NCBI GenBank assembly: GCA_935421135.1
Contig: OW285188.1
Span: 26,079,233-26,143,232, forward strand
Reading direction: 5' to 3'
Length of the DNA stretch: 64,000 nucleotides
Source of the DNA: Bugulina stolonifera
Taxonomy: Eukaryota; Bryozoa; Gymnolaemata; Cheilostomatida; Bugulidae
In this document: positions 38,201 through 50,712 of the stretch, one piece after another
Layout of the letters: every line of letters begins with the position of its first letter
How positions within the stretch are numbered: position 1 is the stretch's first letter
The notes under the pieces: generated by a model
The model's database searches: none
What the model was told of the DNA's origin: nothing
The model's input: only the letters and a program-made list of their open reading frames with translations
Program-made: the position numbers and the translations under genes

Positions 38201-41200
38201 AGCGAACGTATCATGGGACAAAGTTTTTCCTACCCTGTGATACTCTGTTTCTGTACAACCCTGCTAAGCAGTTCATCTAAGCAGTCATTAGAGCCAGTAG
38301 TCTGGTAGGCTGGTACACTGTGAGTCAAAGGGGAGAGGTACTGATTCATAAATATAGAGCTAGCATGGGCAGGGGAGGCCAACTCCAAGAACACCTGTAC
38401 ACAATAATGAACCAATCAATGTACATGTATGTCAGAAGTATATGCAGTACAGAATGCTATATGCTTTGTGCTGTAAGGTGTACATATAGGGGACAAAATT
38501 AGGAATTGTCTACTCTAGGAAAACTAACCTGCTTAGAAAAGAGTAGGACTATCTGTGTGAGGATGAGCAGTGTGAGGTCACAGATTAGGACAGCTGTCTC
38601 GTTCTGTGAAGACTCTATACTAAGTTCATTCAGTCTACAATGAAGGGAATGTCAAAAATAGTCTCAGATAATAACTTGACATGCATACATGTATATAAAA
38701 CGTATATAATAATGTGGCAGCAATGTGTCAGCTAGAAGTATCCATACACATCATGCGGTGAATACAATACGCATCACACAGTGAATACAATACGCATCAC
38801 ACGGTGAATACAATACGCATCACACTGTGAATACAACACGCATCACATGGTGAATACAACACGCATCACACTGTGAATACAACACGCATCACACGGTGAA
38901 TACAATACGCATCACGCGATGAATACAATACGCATCACGCGGTGAATACAATACGCATCACACGGTGAATACAACACGCATCACACGGTGAATACAACAC
39001 GCATCACACGGTGAATACAACACGCATCACACGTTGAATACAATACACATCACACGGTGAATACAATACACATCACACGGTGAATACAATACACATCACA
39101 CGGTGAATACAATACACATCACGCAGTGAATACAATACGCATCACACGGTGAATACAATACACACCAGGTAATTATTATGAGAGTGAACATTGAAAAGGT
39201 ACCTGAGCAGATGGGAGATAAACTTGGAGAGTTTTCCACAACAAGCAGCAGACACGAGAACTCTGGTGAGGGAATCATCTGAACCAATACACTGAGAGAG
39301 AGTGCTTACCACCGTAGTGCCGTAAGGCACAATATCTGGGCCACTATTTACCTGCGAATACAAAGTCTTTTTACATGCAAATACTAAATTAAACAAGTGA
39401 ATCACAGTAATTTAAATGAATTAATAATGACTCAAAAGTAACACAATTCACAGTATTACACAAGGTGCTACGTCTTCCAGTTAATCATTTGTATGTTAGC
39501 ACAAATAGCACAATGCTGTAGACACATGCAATAACTTACTTGACTCAAAGAGGAAATGACATCATCAATGAAAGCGTAGGAAGTGTAGATGAGGCTGATG
39601 GTAGACGGAGAATCAGACTCTGCTGGTGGTTTCTGGCGGGAGTTGAGTTTCTCTTGCAGAGTAGCGGCGTTGTTAGCAGAGATAAGGCTAGCATTGCTTA
39701 GTTCAGTCACCAATAGGTTTAACATGTTGGGCCTACAATGTATGTAATAATATTTACATGAGGACATAACTTCAAACTAGAATATACACATGTACAGTAA
39801 CAATATTCACGAGAACACAAATACTAACTATACAGCAACATCACAGATATACAACTTCATACTGTATCACAATATTTAAAAGCTATATATAGATTTCGAT
39901 ATAAGCACTAAGTTGTAATATATGCAGGTGGGCGTGGTTAAGTGGTTAGAGCTCATGGCCTGGTGGTTAGAGCTCATGGCCTGGTGGTTAGAGCTCATGG
40001 CCTGGTGGTTAGAGCTCATGGCCTGGTGGTTAGAGCTCATGGCCTGGTGGTTAGAGCTCATGGCCTGGTGGTTAGAGCTCATGGCCTGGTGGTTAGAGCT
40101 CAGGCCTTCCATTCAAGAGATCCAGGTTCGATTCTCATAAAGGTCTGCGGTGGTGCTACCTGTTATGAAGGGCATCCAACCTTACAAAGCTCCCCAAAAG
40201 TAGAGCAAATACATATCTCTTTAGATCAATTGATTCCCTACCTGAGAATAATAGCTATATAGATGTAGGTGGGTAAGTCACTGTGGCCATCTGTACCCAA
40301 GAGTTATACGTAGAGAGCAGGGATATTATAGTAATAGTGAGATAGCAGTAGAGATATACTATTACTGTAGTTACTAGTAACTCACTCTTTCAGTGCTAGC
40401 TCTGTTTTAGTGAGGAGTGTTTGGTGGGAGAGCAGCATGTCTAGACCTGTACTCACGTCATCCGCCGTTATTAGCTTACCACTGCTGGACATCATCTGGG
40501 TCAGCAGAGCAGGCAGCTGAATAACACAGTTGAATAACATATGCCTACAACATCTAGTATATTATGACTGACCGGTCTCTACATAACTCCTTGAAGCAAA
40601 GTAAAGCCGCCATGAATATTGAGCTGCAGTGTGTCCACTGTTACACAACACTAAAAGTTGTAACTGTTAGACTGGGTACCTGACCAATACACAAACCTTA
40701 ATATAGGTGAAAGCTATCCACTGTATTCTATCAAGGTCCTCAGACTCGAGTAGTCCAGATATACAAGCTCTGAGTATCTCAGATACGAGCACATAACTAT
40801 CTAGATTCTGTAACAGTTATGTAATATATATTACATGTATATAGATATATTATTATATATACATGTATGTATTACATGTACATAGATATATTATTACATA
40901 TACATGTATGTATTATATGTACATAGATATATTATTACATATACATGTATGTATTACATGTACATAGATATATTATTACATATACATGTATGTATTATAT
41001 GTACATAGATATATTATTACATATACATGTATGTATTACATGTACATAGATATATTATTACATATACATGTATGTATTATATGTATATGTATGTAAATAT
41101 ATATTATCTGTATGTACGTGTATACACAATGTATGTTACATGCTATGGACATGAATATTTGGCCTTGAACTTGGAGCCCCTAGCGCACTAAAACAGTTGA

Positions 41201-44184
41201 AAGATAATCTAGTTCAATTAAGAATCAAACACATGCATAACTGTGTAATTATGTACCTGTATGGATTTGTATAGCCGTAGATACTTGATAAATTGTGCAG
41301 TGGAACGACACGGGTGCCCCAATGCCTCGATAGTTACAAGTGAGGCTATAGTGGAGCTTGGGCTAGTCAGTAAAAATATTTTCCCATGAGTTGGGCTTTC
41401 TCTAGTAGATTCCTCAACCTCTAGTCTGAAATATAAGTAGTAATTAGCAGAAGTATAAGTAGCAGTCAGTTGGTAGTCAGTAGAAGTATAAGTAGCAGTC
41501 AGTTGGTAGTCAGTAGAAGTACAAGTAGTAGTCAGTTGGTAGTCAGTAGAAGTATAAGTAGTAATCAGTTGGTAGTCAGTAGAAGTACAAGTAGCAGTCA
41601 GTTGGTAGTCAGTAGAAGTACAAGTAGCAGTCAGTTGGTAGTCAGTAGAAGTATAAGTAGTAGTCAGTTGGTAGTCAGTAGAAGTATAAGTAGCAGTCAG
41701 TTGGTAGTCAGTAGAAGTACAAGTAGCAGTCAGTTGGTAGTCAGTAGAAGTACAAGTAGCAGTCAGTTGGTAGTCAGTAGAAGTATAAGTAGTAGTCAGT
41801 TGGTAATCAGTAGAAGTATAAGTAGCAGTCAGTTGGTAGTCAGTAGAAGTACAAGTAGCAGTCAGTTGGTAGTCAGTAGAAGTATAAGTAGCAGTCAGTT
41901 GGTAGTCAGTAGAAGTATAAGCAGTATGAATACAAATAGTTGGCAGCCACACTGGAATCTTGTATGAAGAACAGCTTGGAAGTTCCCAGGAGGTAAAATC
42001 GTATGACTTACTTTTCGCAGACGGAGATACATTTGCTCATCCTCTTCACTATATCTGGCCTTCTATCACTAAGATATGGGAGTAGAGGTATGAGCTGGGT
42101 GGCATTCTCTTCAAGTGTCTGGTAACTCTCTGTATATACAGCATGACATTATATGTTAGCCAGGGCACACAACTGATTATACAAAGTAAACAATTTCACT
42201 GTCAATGGTGATAGGGCTGCAAAAGACCCGAATTTATTTATGTTACTAAATTTCTAATCATCCATCTAACACGAAGACTATATCGATCAGTGATAAGGAG
42301 CTAGAGAGGGGAGCTAGTGCACTACTTACCTGTGTGTGTGACTCGTTTAGCCAGCTTCATCACCCTCACCCTGCTTCTACTGTTAGTTATGGTCTCTATG
42401 ACATCACAGCTGGACACCAGTATTGCAGAGTAGAGTCCGGAGTTGTCAGCTCTCTCAGATTCGCACATTTTACACATTACTTTATACATGAGTACGAAGA
42501 GCCAGGCAAGGTGCCCTGCCAATAGTTCACAGTGTCCCACTATCCCTTCACTGGGGATGTCCAGGCTGGTAAGTAATAATCATATGATTAACTTCAGTAT
42601 TTGTGGTATTATCTTATATACTGGTACTGTCTAATATACTGGTACTACCCTATATACTGACACTGTCTAATATACTGGTACTGTCTAATATACTGGTACT
42701 GTCTTATATACTGATACTATCTAATATACTGGTACTATATAATATACTGGTACTGTCTTATATACTGGTACTGTCTAATATACTGGTACTATCTCTCCCC
42801 TCCTACTCCTACTACTACTACTCCTACTACTACTAGCACTACTACTACTCCTACTACTACTAGTACTACTACTCCTACTACTACTACTCCTATTACTACT
42901 AGTACTACTACTCCTACTACTACTACTCCTACTCCTATTACTACTCCTACTACTACCCCTACCACTACTACTACTACTACAACAACTGTTCCTACTGGGA
43001 GACTAGTGATGTCTACAGCAGACTAGTGATGTCTACAGCGTACTGTAGATTCTACTTACAAAAAAAGTTTAGAATTCCTTTTGATAAAGTTGATGAGATC
43101 TAACAGGACACGTGGTTTTTGTACGTCATGGAACTGGGATGCAGCTATTAGAACCCTGTCTAGTGGCAGCATCTGTAACATTAACAACTTTAAATATGCC
43201 TAAGTAGCGCATATATTATGTATTATGTATAATCAAAATTCGATGGAAAATGTTTCACTGAAGAGGTATAAATTTAAATTATTATCGAGCCCACCTGAAC
43301 AAATGGGCTGTTAGCATTAGGCCTTAATTTAAATACCAATTAGCACTTCATCAACTGTAACCTTAGACTAACTCAAACAAACTTCAGTTCAACAGTCAAA
43401 ATGTAATAAATGGGCCTAGACCCAGTATGACATGGTGTTGTGCGTGGTCCTTACCTGACTGGTTAGAAGCTGCTGTAGGTAGGAGAGAAAGAGGTCATTG
43501 GCGGCTGAACCCACAAAGGCTTCACTCAATAGTAACTCTGTAATAATATTAAGAGTGTAGAGTGACTCAGCTCTAATTTCCGTTATACGTTATACAAAGC
43601 TACTGTTTCACATCTATCACAATAATCTGATTGATAACTATTAGACTGACTTCATGAATACAAGTAGATTAGCTGCTGGTGGTATCAAAAAAATCTGTCT
43701 CTTTATTGTACATGTAGCTTTCTGGGCAGGTGCTAATTTAAACTTAAAACTTAAAGTTGAACCGAAGATCATCACGGCTAAGATTAGTGCTGTAATGGTT
43801 TGACTACAGTTCATAGAGCATAGGCATCAGCGCATAACAATACACAAATCTTAACAACCTATCAATAGTAAATATATTGTATGCAGCAGGTTAGAGTATC
43901 GGGTTCAAATCACTTTAGGGTAACTTGTAATGTTCGGAAGAGATGCAATGAATCATGGGAGTTAGACAATGTAAGATACGCATGGTACATATTAAACAAT
44001 TATAAACTATTCTTTATTAGGCGCCTTACTTGGCATGACAAAACTAACCTGCAAGAAACTCCAACAGAGCAGACGACTTTCCATCAATCATATCCCTCTT
44101 GCATTGAACAGAGAACTTTGCAGCAGACCAACGCTCCTGCCATGCTTTCATTACCAAGGCCCTCAAAGAATCTTGTTTCTCCAT
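35220..44184 (-). CDS. MED24: Mediator complex subunit 24
   Basis: Nineteen exons: 44184-44049, 43537-43455, 43172-43060, 42565-42330, 42129-42012, 41425-41257, 40807-40697, 40516-40386, 39732-39540, 39351-39203, 38634-38529, 38394-38260, 37751-37606, 37478-37221, 36988-36757, 36387-36168, 35918-35880, 35751-35606, 35363-35220. Total 2865 nt, 954 aa (human about 989). The fold is all-helical, as in Mediator tail subunits. Family-like blocks are the N-terminal VMKAWQERWS, then LLSEAFVGSAANDLFLSYL, LVSEILRACISGLLESEDLD with QWIAFTYIK, a LVSAACCGKLSKFISHLL block and LPNLVKMFLTESIPDLL. MED24 is a tail-module subunit linking activators to RNA polymerase II. Exon 12 ends at the GTTGTA donor because only that gives the phase needed by exon 13. 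Many introns contain arrays. Confidence 0.93.
36989..37198. repeat. 21-bp array of a MED24 3' splice site
   Basis: About ten units of CTATAACAGTGACATCACAT A. On the transcribed (minus) strand every unit ends in TGTTATAG, and the last one is the acceptor of exon 15 (36988). Both strands are open across the array; its ORFs are not genes. Confidence 0.95.
38745..39165. repeat. 23-bp minisatellite in MED24 intron 10
   Basis: About 18 units of GCATCACACGGTGAATACAA TAC with variants (ACACG, CTGTG, GCGGTG). It ends about 40 bp from the exon-10 donor at 39202. Confidence 0.93.
39930..40250 (+). mobile_element. tRNA-derived SINE with amplified A-box segment
   Basis: In MED24 intron 8. The 5' part has TGGTTAGAGCTC (A-box-like) and 40125-40135 reads GGTTCGATTCT (B box), about the right order for a tRNA-derived Pol III promoter, followed by a non-tRNA tail. 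A 21-bp unit, GGTTAGAGCTCATGGCCTGG T, is repeated about seven times between 39952 and 40095, so several A-box copies precede one B box. Confidence 0.8.
40825..41100. repeat. 41-bp palindrome-rich array in MED24 intron 6
   Basis: About six units of ACATGTATGTATTATATGTA plus CATAGATATATTATTACATA T. It is rich in TACATGTA and could extrude as cruciform DNA. It starts close to the exon-7 acceptor (40807). Confidence 0.88.
41450..41937. repeat. 33-bp minisatellite beside MED24 exon 6
   Basis: About 14 units of AGTCAGTTGGTAGTCAGTAG plus AAGTATAAGTAGC in intron 5, beginning about 25 bp upstream of the exon-6 acceptor. A 33-bp unit without stops creates long Ser/Thr-rich ORFs on both strands. I do not count them as genes. 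Confidence 0.93.
42605..42985. repeat. 18-bp array merging into (CTA)n microsatellite
   Basis: About ten units of TAATATACTGGTACTGTC (42605-42790), then CTACTA/CTCCTA triplets to about 42985, all in MED24 intron 3. Confidence 0.92.
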
Positions 44185-46512
44185 CCTAGTAGGACTATGA
44201 CAGAAATATTCCAATTACATCGCATACAAGTTAAAACGTAACCTTTGCAGAACAAATGGGTCTGCAAAAGTGCTATGGAGACCTTCTTTCATTTCCAAAT
44301 AATGGCAGCCTTTCTAACATTGCATGCTATGTACCATCACAAATTTTTGTTTGTGTCAAGATTCTGCTATCTGACACTTATTTGAACCTCTAAGCAGTTG
44401 GTTCCGAGTGAAATAGCCCGTAGTGTAGTGTAGTGAGAAATATTTTAACCTGTAACCTTTCTGGGTTAGTGAACTTTCTCTGATTCACTTTTACATAGCA
44501 GGCCAGACTGGAAGCCAGGTAGCAAGAGTAGAGTAATTAATACTACCTCTTCTGCAGCATACTGCATTGTAGAGGAAACATTAATGCAGTACAGCGTTTA
44601 TATTTTATACACTGCAACATATAGTTTCATCTCACAAACAACAATAAAAACAAAACACATGTAAAAGTGCATTTAAACATTCATGTTCGTAGATTCATCG
44701 TGGAGATTGAGCTCAACAAAAACCTCCGAGATTTGATCTCTGGATTTTCTGCAGTCCTCCTAAAAAACTCATGAAAGCTGTATTTACTCTGGGAGATTTA
44801 TCTTGCACATAAATATTTGAGCATAAAAGCAACTTTAGACTACACCATTTTACATAGTGGGGTCAGTAAAATATTTTTAAATTTATTACATTAATATCAC
44901 TTGTGTACAGCATAGGCCGAGACTTACTACTTGTAAATTACATTTCATCAGAAAAGAATAAAAGCAGCAGAGTAGTGGTTTACAATGGCAGCGCTACGCT
45001 ACAGTCTAAGCTGTAAGTAATCAACTTCAAACTTGTGTTAATGGAGAAGTTTACAGCTAAATAGTTAGCACACAATAAGAGCAGCATTATGATAGAGTAA
45101 ATGTGGCTAATTTAATTAAAGTATAGTTTGCTATCTATCAATTGAGGTAAGATTCTTAACTGATAACTGAATTAAGCACATTATTTGTTGAAAAACTGTT
45201 ACATAGACATTGATATTTCTTGAAACTTAACTTAACAGAGACTTCACTTGAATCGAACTGGTCTATTTTTAATTTTTAAAACTATGTTAGGGTGTTCGAG
45301 AATTGAAATATATAATATTTAAATCTGCTGTTCAATGAACAAATCTCAATTATTAATAAGTAATATACATGTAAATATAATATTAACAATATAATCAAAT
45401 TACAACAATACAATTAGTACCACAATGATTCTGACAATCAATGATTGCACTGCACTGTTAAATAGTAAATACAAATCTTTATCAAATATTTATATAAATA
45501 ATTTAATATTAATAATAATTAATAATAATATTTTATTACTATTATTCCTCTTTAATAACCCCAAGAAAGAAATATGATACGGTAAAAAATCTCAGCAGTG
45601 ATTGTTGAGATATTTATATTTATTTATTACTATCCCTCTTTAACAACTCCAAGATTAATGAATAATCTTAGAAATTCACATAAAACATTGAAATTTATTT
45701 TACAAAAATCACTTTGCTAGAACTAATAAAAGCCTTCAGACCACATATTACCCTAGTCCTGAAGAGCCATTCAAATAACTAATAATGTACACTTAAGACT
45801 CTCTTTGCTTAGGAGAACAAGCTATATTACATTGAGTACGCCTTGACCTCAGCTAAATTCAATCTATTTGGGAGGTAATGAAGATGGTGGAGGAAGTTTA
45901 GCTACCGAAATAAATTTCGGCGGCTTCAATTACCAGAATCACGGGCTGTAAAATCCACCGAACTGTTGGGCATTCGATATCGAATTGTGTTGTTCAATAT
46001 GGTCCTCATCGGTTCTGTCGTAGTGGATTAGTTGAGCTCTGATTAGTGATTATCATTCTACCTTTGCCAGAACTTTGTATAATTGAGCCTCTTGGTAAAC
46101 CAATTTATTCCTTTGTTTTGTGGGTATCAGTATAGCTAACAGAAGCTTTGAATTGAAGTAAACCTACTTCAGAGTTGTTTCCTCTATATATAGTGTGTAT
46201 CAAGAGTGGACAATTACCAGATTTGTCTAAGTAGTGACTTCATTATCTTTTTCCTCTGGTACTGCAACATGCCAATGAACTGCCATTGCCACTACAGTAC
46301 TAGCCCATGCTTATACATCTGCTCTTTTACAGCTTCAGTTCTTTACTCAGAGTGTACTTTGCAGCCATTTACTGACTCCAAGTTAAAACACTATTATTAT
46401 AATAACAGCCCTAGGCCACGCCGTTTATTATAATCAGAAGTTGTCCTCCCCTAAGTCATAAGCTGAATAAGTAGAGAACAACTCCAAGTTATCATCAATG
46501 CTTTCTGCCATA
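44185..46512. other. Upstream of MED24, no gene seen
   Basis: MED24 promoter side, then AT-rich DNA. 45480-45670 holds a loose duplication (TTATTACTATTATTCCTCTT and TTATTACTATCCCTCTTTAA). CCGAAATAAATTTCGGCGG at 45905 is a small hairpin. No exon is recognisable. Confidence 0.5.
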
Positions 46513-46752
46513 TAGTGTCTTCACGACCTCTTGGACCGTCCTACATGTAAGTCTTAACAAAAATCCCAATATGGCCCTAAGGGACTAGCTCCCTGGGATC
46601 TTGCTTTATCGCTGTGACACACCCATTTATTCTCACAGAAAAAAATTTTGTTTTGTTCAGATCAATGTGTTCCTTATACCTATACAGGTGGCGATTTGCT
46701 AAATTCTTGACCAAGTTGACCTGTCTCTGATATTTAGGCTGTGAAGACACTA
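46513..46752. mobile_element. TA-flanked MITE, copy 3 of 3
   Basis: Ends TAGTGTCTTCACGACC and GTGAAGACACTA are inverted repeats, matching the copies at 167 and 23915. The interior is more diverged but keeps TTGGACCG, the TTTTGTTTTG... AATGTGTT block and a terminal ATTTAGG. Confidence 0.75.
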
Positions 46753-47120
46753 ATAGTGATTATACCGTAGCCGATTCATGTTTACTTTGTGTTCATATTG
46801 ATATGTAAGTGCTGGCATATTTGTTATTTTATCCTTCTATTCCTTCATATTTTATCACAGCATACACTACACTTTTATACTCCCTCATAGCCTTTTTCAT
46901 GTAACAGGAATAGTTTTTACCCAATGTGCAATCTATAAGTATAACTGTCTAGCATCTATAGCTACTCGCCCATAATTACTATTAAATTCATAGACAAATT
47001 ATCGTCATAGAATTACCTCCCCAATTCTATGATTAGCATCATCAGGTTTTCGATATTTAACCTAAGATAATAATAGATGATTTACAACTCTTGTTGCACT
47101 ACTTGCGTTAATAGATAATT

Positions 47121-47549
47121 TTGTATTTTGTTGAAGCGCAGTACACTGAATATCATATTCAGAATATGGCACAAAGGCAGAGACTAGACACTGCTACCCT
47201 GTTACTGTATCACAATATACACACCGGTAACTCATCACAGCACTCAAGATTTGTGGCAAGAGTGGAACAGATAAGCTCCGATATGCACAGCCTATACCTC
47301 TCATGCCCAGAACATCAAAGCTGTGAACCGAAGTTGACTGTACATTGCTCTATACAGCATGCAGAACGCCATGGACTGGTGTGTAACGGGGACCTCGTTG
47401 AAGTAGTCGGGTTTGTTGATGTAGTTACTTCAACAGCAAGCTCAGGGAAAGAGCTGAGGTGTGAATGTTGGATTCTAAGGAATGTAAATGAACTCGACTA
47501 TAGTAGATATAAACAAGGCATTGCTCTACTCTCTAGCATTATACCATAA
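47121..47549 (+). CDS. Small OB-fold-like protein, possible CST subunit TEN1
   Basis: Intronless ORF of 142 codons. An internal ATG at 47166 gives 127 aa (MAQRQRLDTATLLL) and is my preferred start. The pattern suggests one OB fold: SRFVARVEQ, SLYLSCPE, KLTVHCSIQH, NGDLVEVVGFVDVV, LRCECWILRNVNELD, then a C-terminal helix YKQGIALLSSI. This strand order, the GDL-VVG strand and the closing strand-plus-helix with a conserved N-V-LD-like turn resemble TEN1 of the CST telomere/replication complex. Length also fits (about 120 aa). The match rests on pattern, not on identity, so treat the name as a hypothesis. Confidence 0.5.
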   Translation: MYFVEAQYTEYHIQNMAQRQRLDTATLLLYHNIHTGNSSQHSRFVARVEQISSDMHSLYLSCPEHQSCEPKLTVHCSIQHAERHGLVCNGDLVEVVGFVDVVTSTASSGKELRCECWILRNVNELDYSRYKQGIALLSSIIP

Positions 47550-47932
47550 GATTGTACATACATGTACATGTATAATGAACCTATTTTTAATATACAATAT
47601 TATTATATTATATTATCATACCGTATTGCAAATTATATACATGCACATGTAGGCCTATACATGTATATACATTATTTTATGCACTAATTGGCAATTACAT
47701 GTATATATGCTACTTGATATTACTTTAACACCATGACATACATGTGTTACGTTTATAGTAGACATACTGTACAGTGTAGATACAATACATGTTGTATATA
47801 GTCATGTCAGATCTCAGATCTATCTGAAAACATAACTCCAAATCTAAATTCTAGACTACAAATAAATTGAATTGGTAGTACAAGGTGTGTTTAACCTGGG
47901 CTGGGCTGACTGTTTACAACTCATGGGCACTA

Positions 47933-48053
47933 AAAAGCTATTGATCATAATTAGAAGTTTTCCTCTCCCAATTTATCTGCCTCCAATAAAGAAGAGAAAG
48001 ATAAATTGGGAGAGGACAACTTCTAATTATGATCAATAGCTTATTAGTGCCCA
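47933..48053. mobile_element. 121-bp fold-back element
   Basis: Begins ATGGGCACTA and ends TAGTGCCCAT. Arms of about 50 bp (AGCTATTGATCATAATTAGA ... and its complement) are nearly perfect, separated by about 12 bases. A related copy lies at 49296-49406. Confidence 0.88.
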
Positions 48054-48410
48054 TGCTATAACTACGTTGTATTCTGCACCAGCATTAACATTATTATACA
48101 ATTTATTGTATATAATATTATTGTGCTACTGGGTTTAGCCTAATACTTACTTATACATTTCCTGTTGGTAATAATTAAACAATACTATTTAGTACTTGAT
48201 TACCCTCTATGCGCCCTCTGCTACCCGTCAATTGGTAGCTCACCTGTGCCAGCTAAGCTATAAACAGTCATGTATTTGCTGTTGAAAGCTGGTGTCAAGG
48301 GGGCTTTCTTATTATACTTATGGCTACAACTACAACACAGAGCGGCAGCTTGATTATATGTCCACTGACCAGGAAGACTTGGTGTCAAATCTGCTCACCG
48401 ATGCTCTGTT

Positions 48411-49018
48411 ATTGTAGGATGAATGGGAGCTATTTAGGTGTGTGAAATATGAAAATATTAACAGTATATATAATTACATGTATTATGGTGGCATTACAAA
48501 TTCTAGGCTTAGTTATGTTGTGACGGTGACAGCTAATCACATTGTAGTAAAATATGTACAATATTTTAGTTTTATCCAATCTGGGAGACTGGTGATTGGT
48601 CATGGATATGTGGTTGCATAAGATATCCACCTCTACCAGATCAAACAATCAATTATAACACAGCCAACCTTATTTTCTTAATATATACATGTAGGATGTT
48701 AACAAAAGGGTTATATTGTAGGATGAATGGGAGCTATTTAGGTGTGTGAAATATGAAAATATTAACAGTATATATAATTACATGTATTATGGTGGCATTA
48801 CAAATTCTAGGCTTAGTTATGTTGTGACGGTGACAGCTAATCACATTGTAGTAAAATATGTACAATATTTTAGTTTTATCCAATCTGGGAGACTGGTGAT
48901 TGGTCATGGATATGTGGTTGCATAAGATATCCACCTCTACCAGATCAAACAATCAATTATAACACAGCCAACCTTATTTTCTTAATATATACATGTAGGA
49001 TGTTAACAAAAGGGTTAT
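48411..49018. repeat. 304-bp tandem duplication
   Basis: Copy 1 is 48411-48714 and copy 2 is 48715-49018. They appear identical by eye, including a shared chance ORF on minus. Each unit starts ATTGTAGGATGAATGGG and ends AACAAAAGGGTTAT. Confidence 0.93.
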
Positions 49019-49295
49019 TTGTATGGAGAAATTTGAGTGGCTCCTTGTTCTACTACAAAAATTGAAGGAAAGTTGTCGTTCCTATATTCTATTCTATACT
49101 GTTGTGTGTTGTTTGACAGGCCTTACCCGAACCACAAACATGGAACTTAGGGCTATTCAAGTTTCCCTAGTAATACACAAATGTTGGATGTCAGCTACCT
49201 GTAAACTTTATACTGTACTATGACACAGTACCCTTCAACCTTCAGCTAATAGCACTGACTGTACAGTGTACTGTTCCTGCATAGTTTCCTCAAAC

Positions 49296-49406
49296 TTGGG
49301 CACTAACAAGCTATTGATCAGAATTACAAGTTGTCCTCTCTCAATTGAGAGAGGACTACTTCTACATATAATTATGGACTTATGGTCAATTGGCCACTAG
49401 TGCCTA
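49296..49406. mobile_element. Fold-back element, diverged second copy
   Basis: Starts GGGCACTAACAAGCTATTGA and ends CACTAGTGCCTAT. The core TCCTCTCTCAATTGAGAGAGGA is palindromic. Homologous to 47933-48053 with a shorter middle. Confidence 0.75.
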
Positions 49407-50712
49407 TGTCCCCAGACTTCTGTTGATAGGACACTTCTATCTAATTTTTTTAAAACCAAATTTTTTTACCCTTCTCAACATACATGACAAGTTGGGCTGA
49501 CATCAAAGAGGATTTTACACGCGTGAGACGATCCTCGCCGAGTCTTTGACTGCTAAAATACCTAAAATGTTTTTTAACAATGAACACCACACTTTAGGGG
49601 CTGTCTACTGTGGGCACAGTTCTCAGTTACATGTAGTTGCGAACTAAGCTGGTGAAAACTGTTTTGCTTTAAATATATGCACTAGGTTGCTACAAATACT
49701 GGTACATGGAGTTGTTTGCCCGCACAAAACTAGTGAAGACAGGCTAGGTCTCAGACTAAGGCAACGATGATGTCTCACATAAGTGTGAAGATAATATAAG
49801 ATTAAATAATATTAATTTAAATTGTTGCAATTAGTTTAGACTTAAAGGCTGTCACATTAAATTTCCTGACTGTTTCTAACAAATCTGGTCACTTTTGTGT
49901 TTTGAGGTAGAGCATTAATTACTATTATATAACGATAATAACATGGATAATAATATAAATATACATGTGTATTACATAATATTTCCATTGTACATGTACA
50001 TTGTATGTGCATTGCAGCACACTGCATAGATGTATGGAAAGAGGACACACTCGACACTGTGATTGTGTAAATTGATGTGCCTTCATGCCTCATAAGTAGA
50101 CTATTTATCTGGGGTTGATCTGATGCGACTTTCCTTTTATTTTAAAGGTACAAACATCATCTAATCTTTGGTACAAATCGTAGAGGTATCACTTTATAGA
50201 CCATGGTACAAAATAAGCTCCAGAATGGTCCATGCCAGGAACCTGAACGGCTCTGGTCTATACTACTTAACATTTGCCCACGTGCTTGGCGCCCAATGAG
50301 ACGCTGTTAAAAGATTTAGCGCTCGCCCACTCTCCCCAATCGGCGTCTTTGTCGGCGTACAGAAATACGTGTTTCCGATTTTATATACAGTGAATCCCAT
50401 TTATACATTTCTAGTCTCAGAAGAATTTTGATTGTCCTAAACGATTGTTGGGAGAAATGTAGCACTTTATTTCTCGATAAAATATTGGGAAGTATACATA
50501 TAGGTATTCTGATCGCAATATTGTGTTCATCGCAGAAGTGACTATCATATTTGTATGAAAACCCTACGAAACCTGTATCAAATAGTAACTCATCTCATTC
50601 TCTTACTTGACTAACCGAACAGCCCAGTGACTCTTGAGCCTAGGGACGTAAGATCATTGATTCGGTCATCAACACCTCTCTGAGGCGACCTGGACATCAC
50701 TAGTAGGACAAG
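49407..50712. other. Upstream of elongin A, no gene seen
   Basis: No recognised exon. The last 500 bp before the ELOA start codon are less AT-rich and presumably include its promoter and 5' UTR. Confidence 0.45.

Noticed and set aside
38230..38415. MED24 exon 12 extended to the GTAGGA donor near 38236
   Set aside because: That donor leaves phase 2 and exon 13 would hit an early stop; the GTTGTA donor at 38259 gives phase 0.
39930..40140. Functional tRNA gene
   Set aside because: B box present, but there is no cloverleaf; the A-box region is a repeat and the 3' part is SINE-like.
41218..41967. ORFs of 244 (minus) and 165 (plus) codons
   Set aside because: 33-bp array open in both strands; only the MED24 exon-6 part is genuine.
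48430..48952. Two identical 72-codon minus ORFs as paralogous genes
   Set aside because: They are copies created by the 304-bp duplication; no recognisable protein features.
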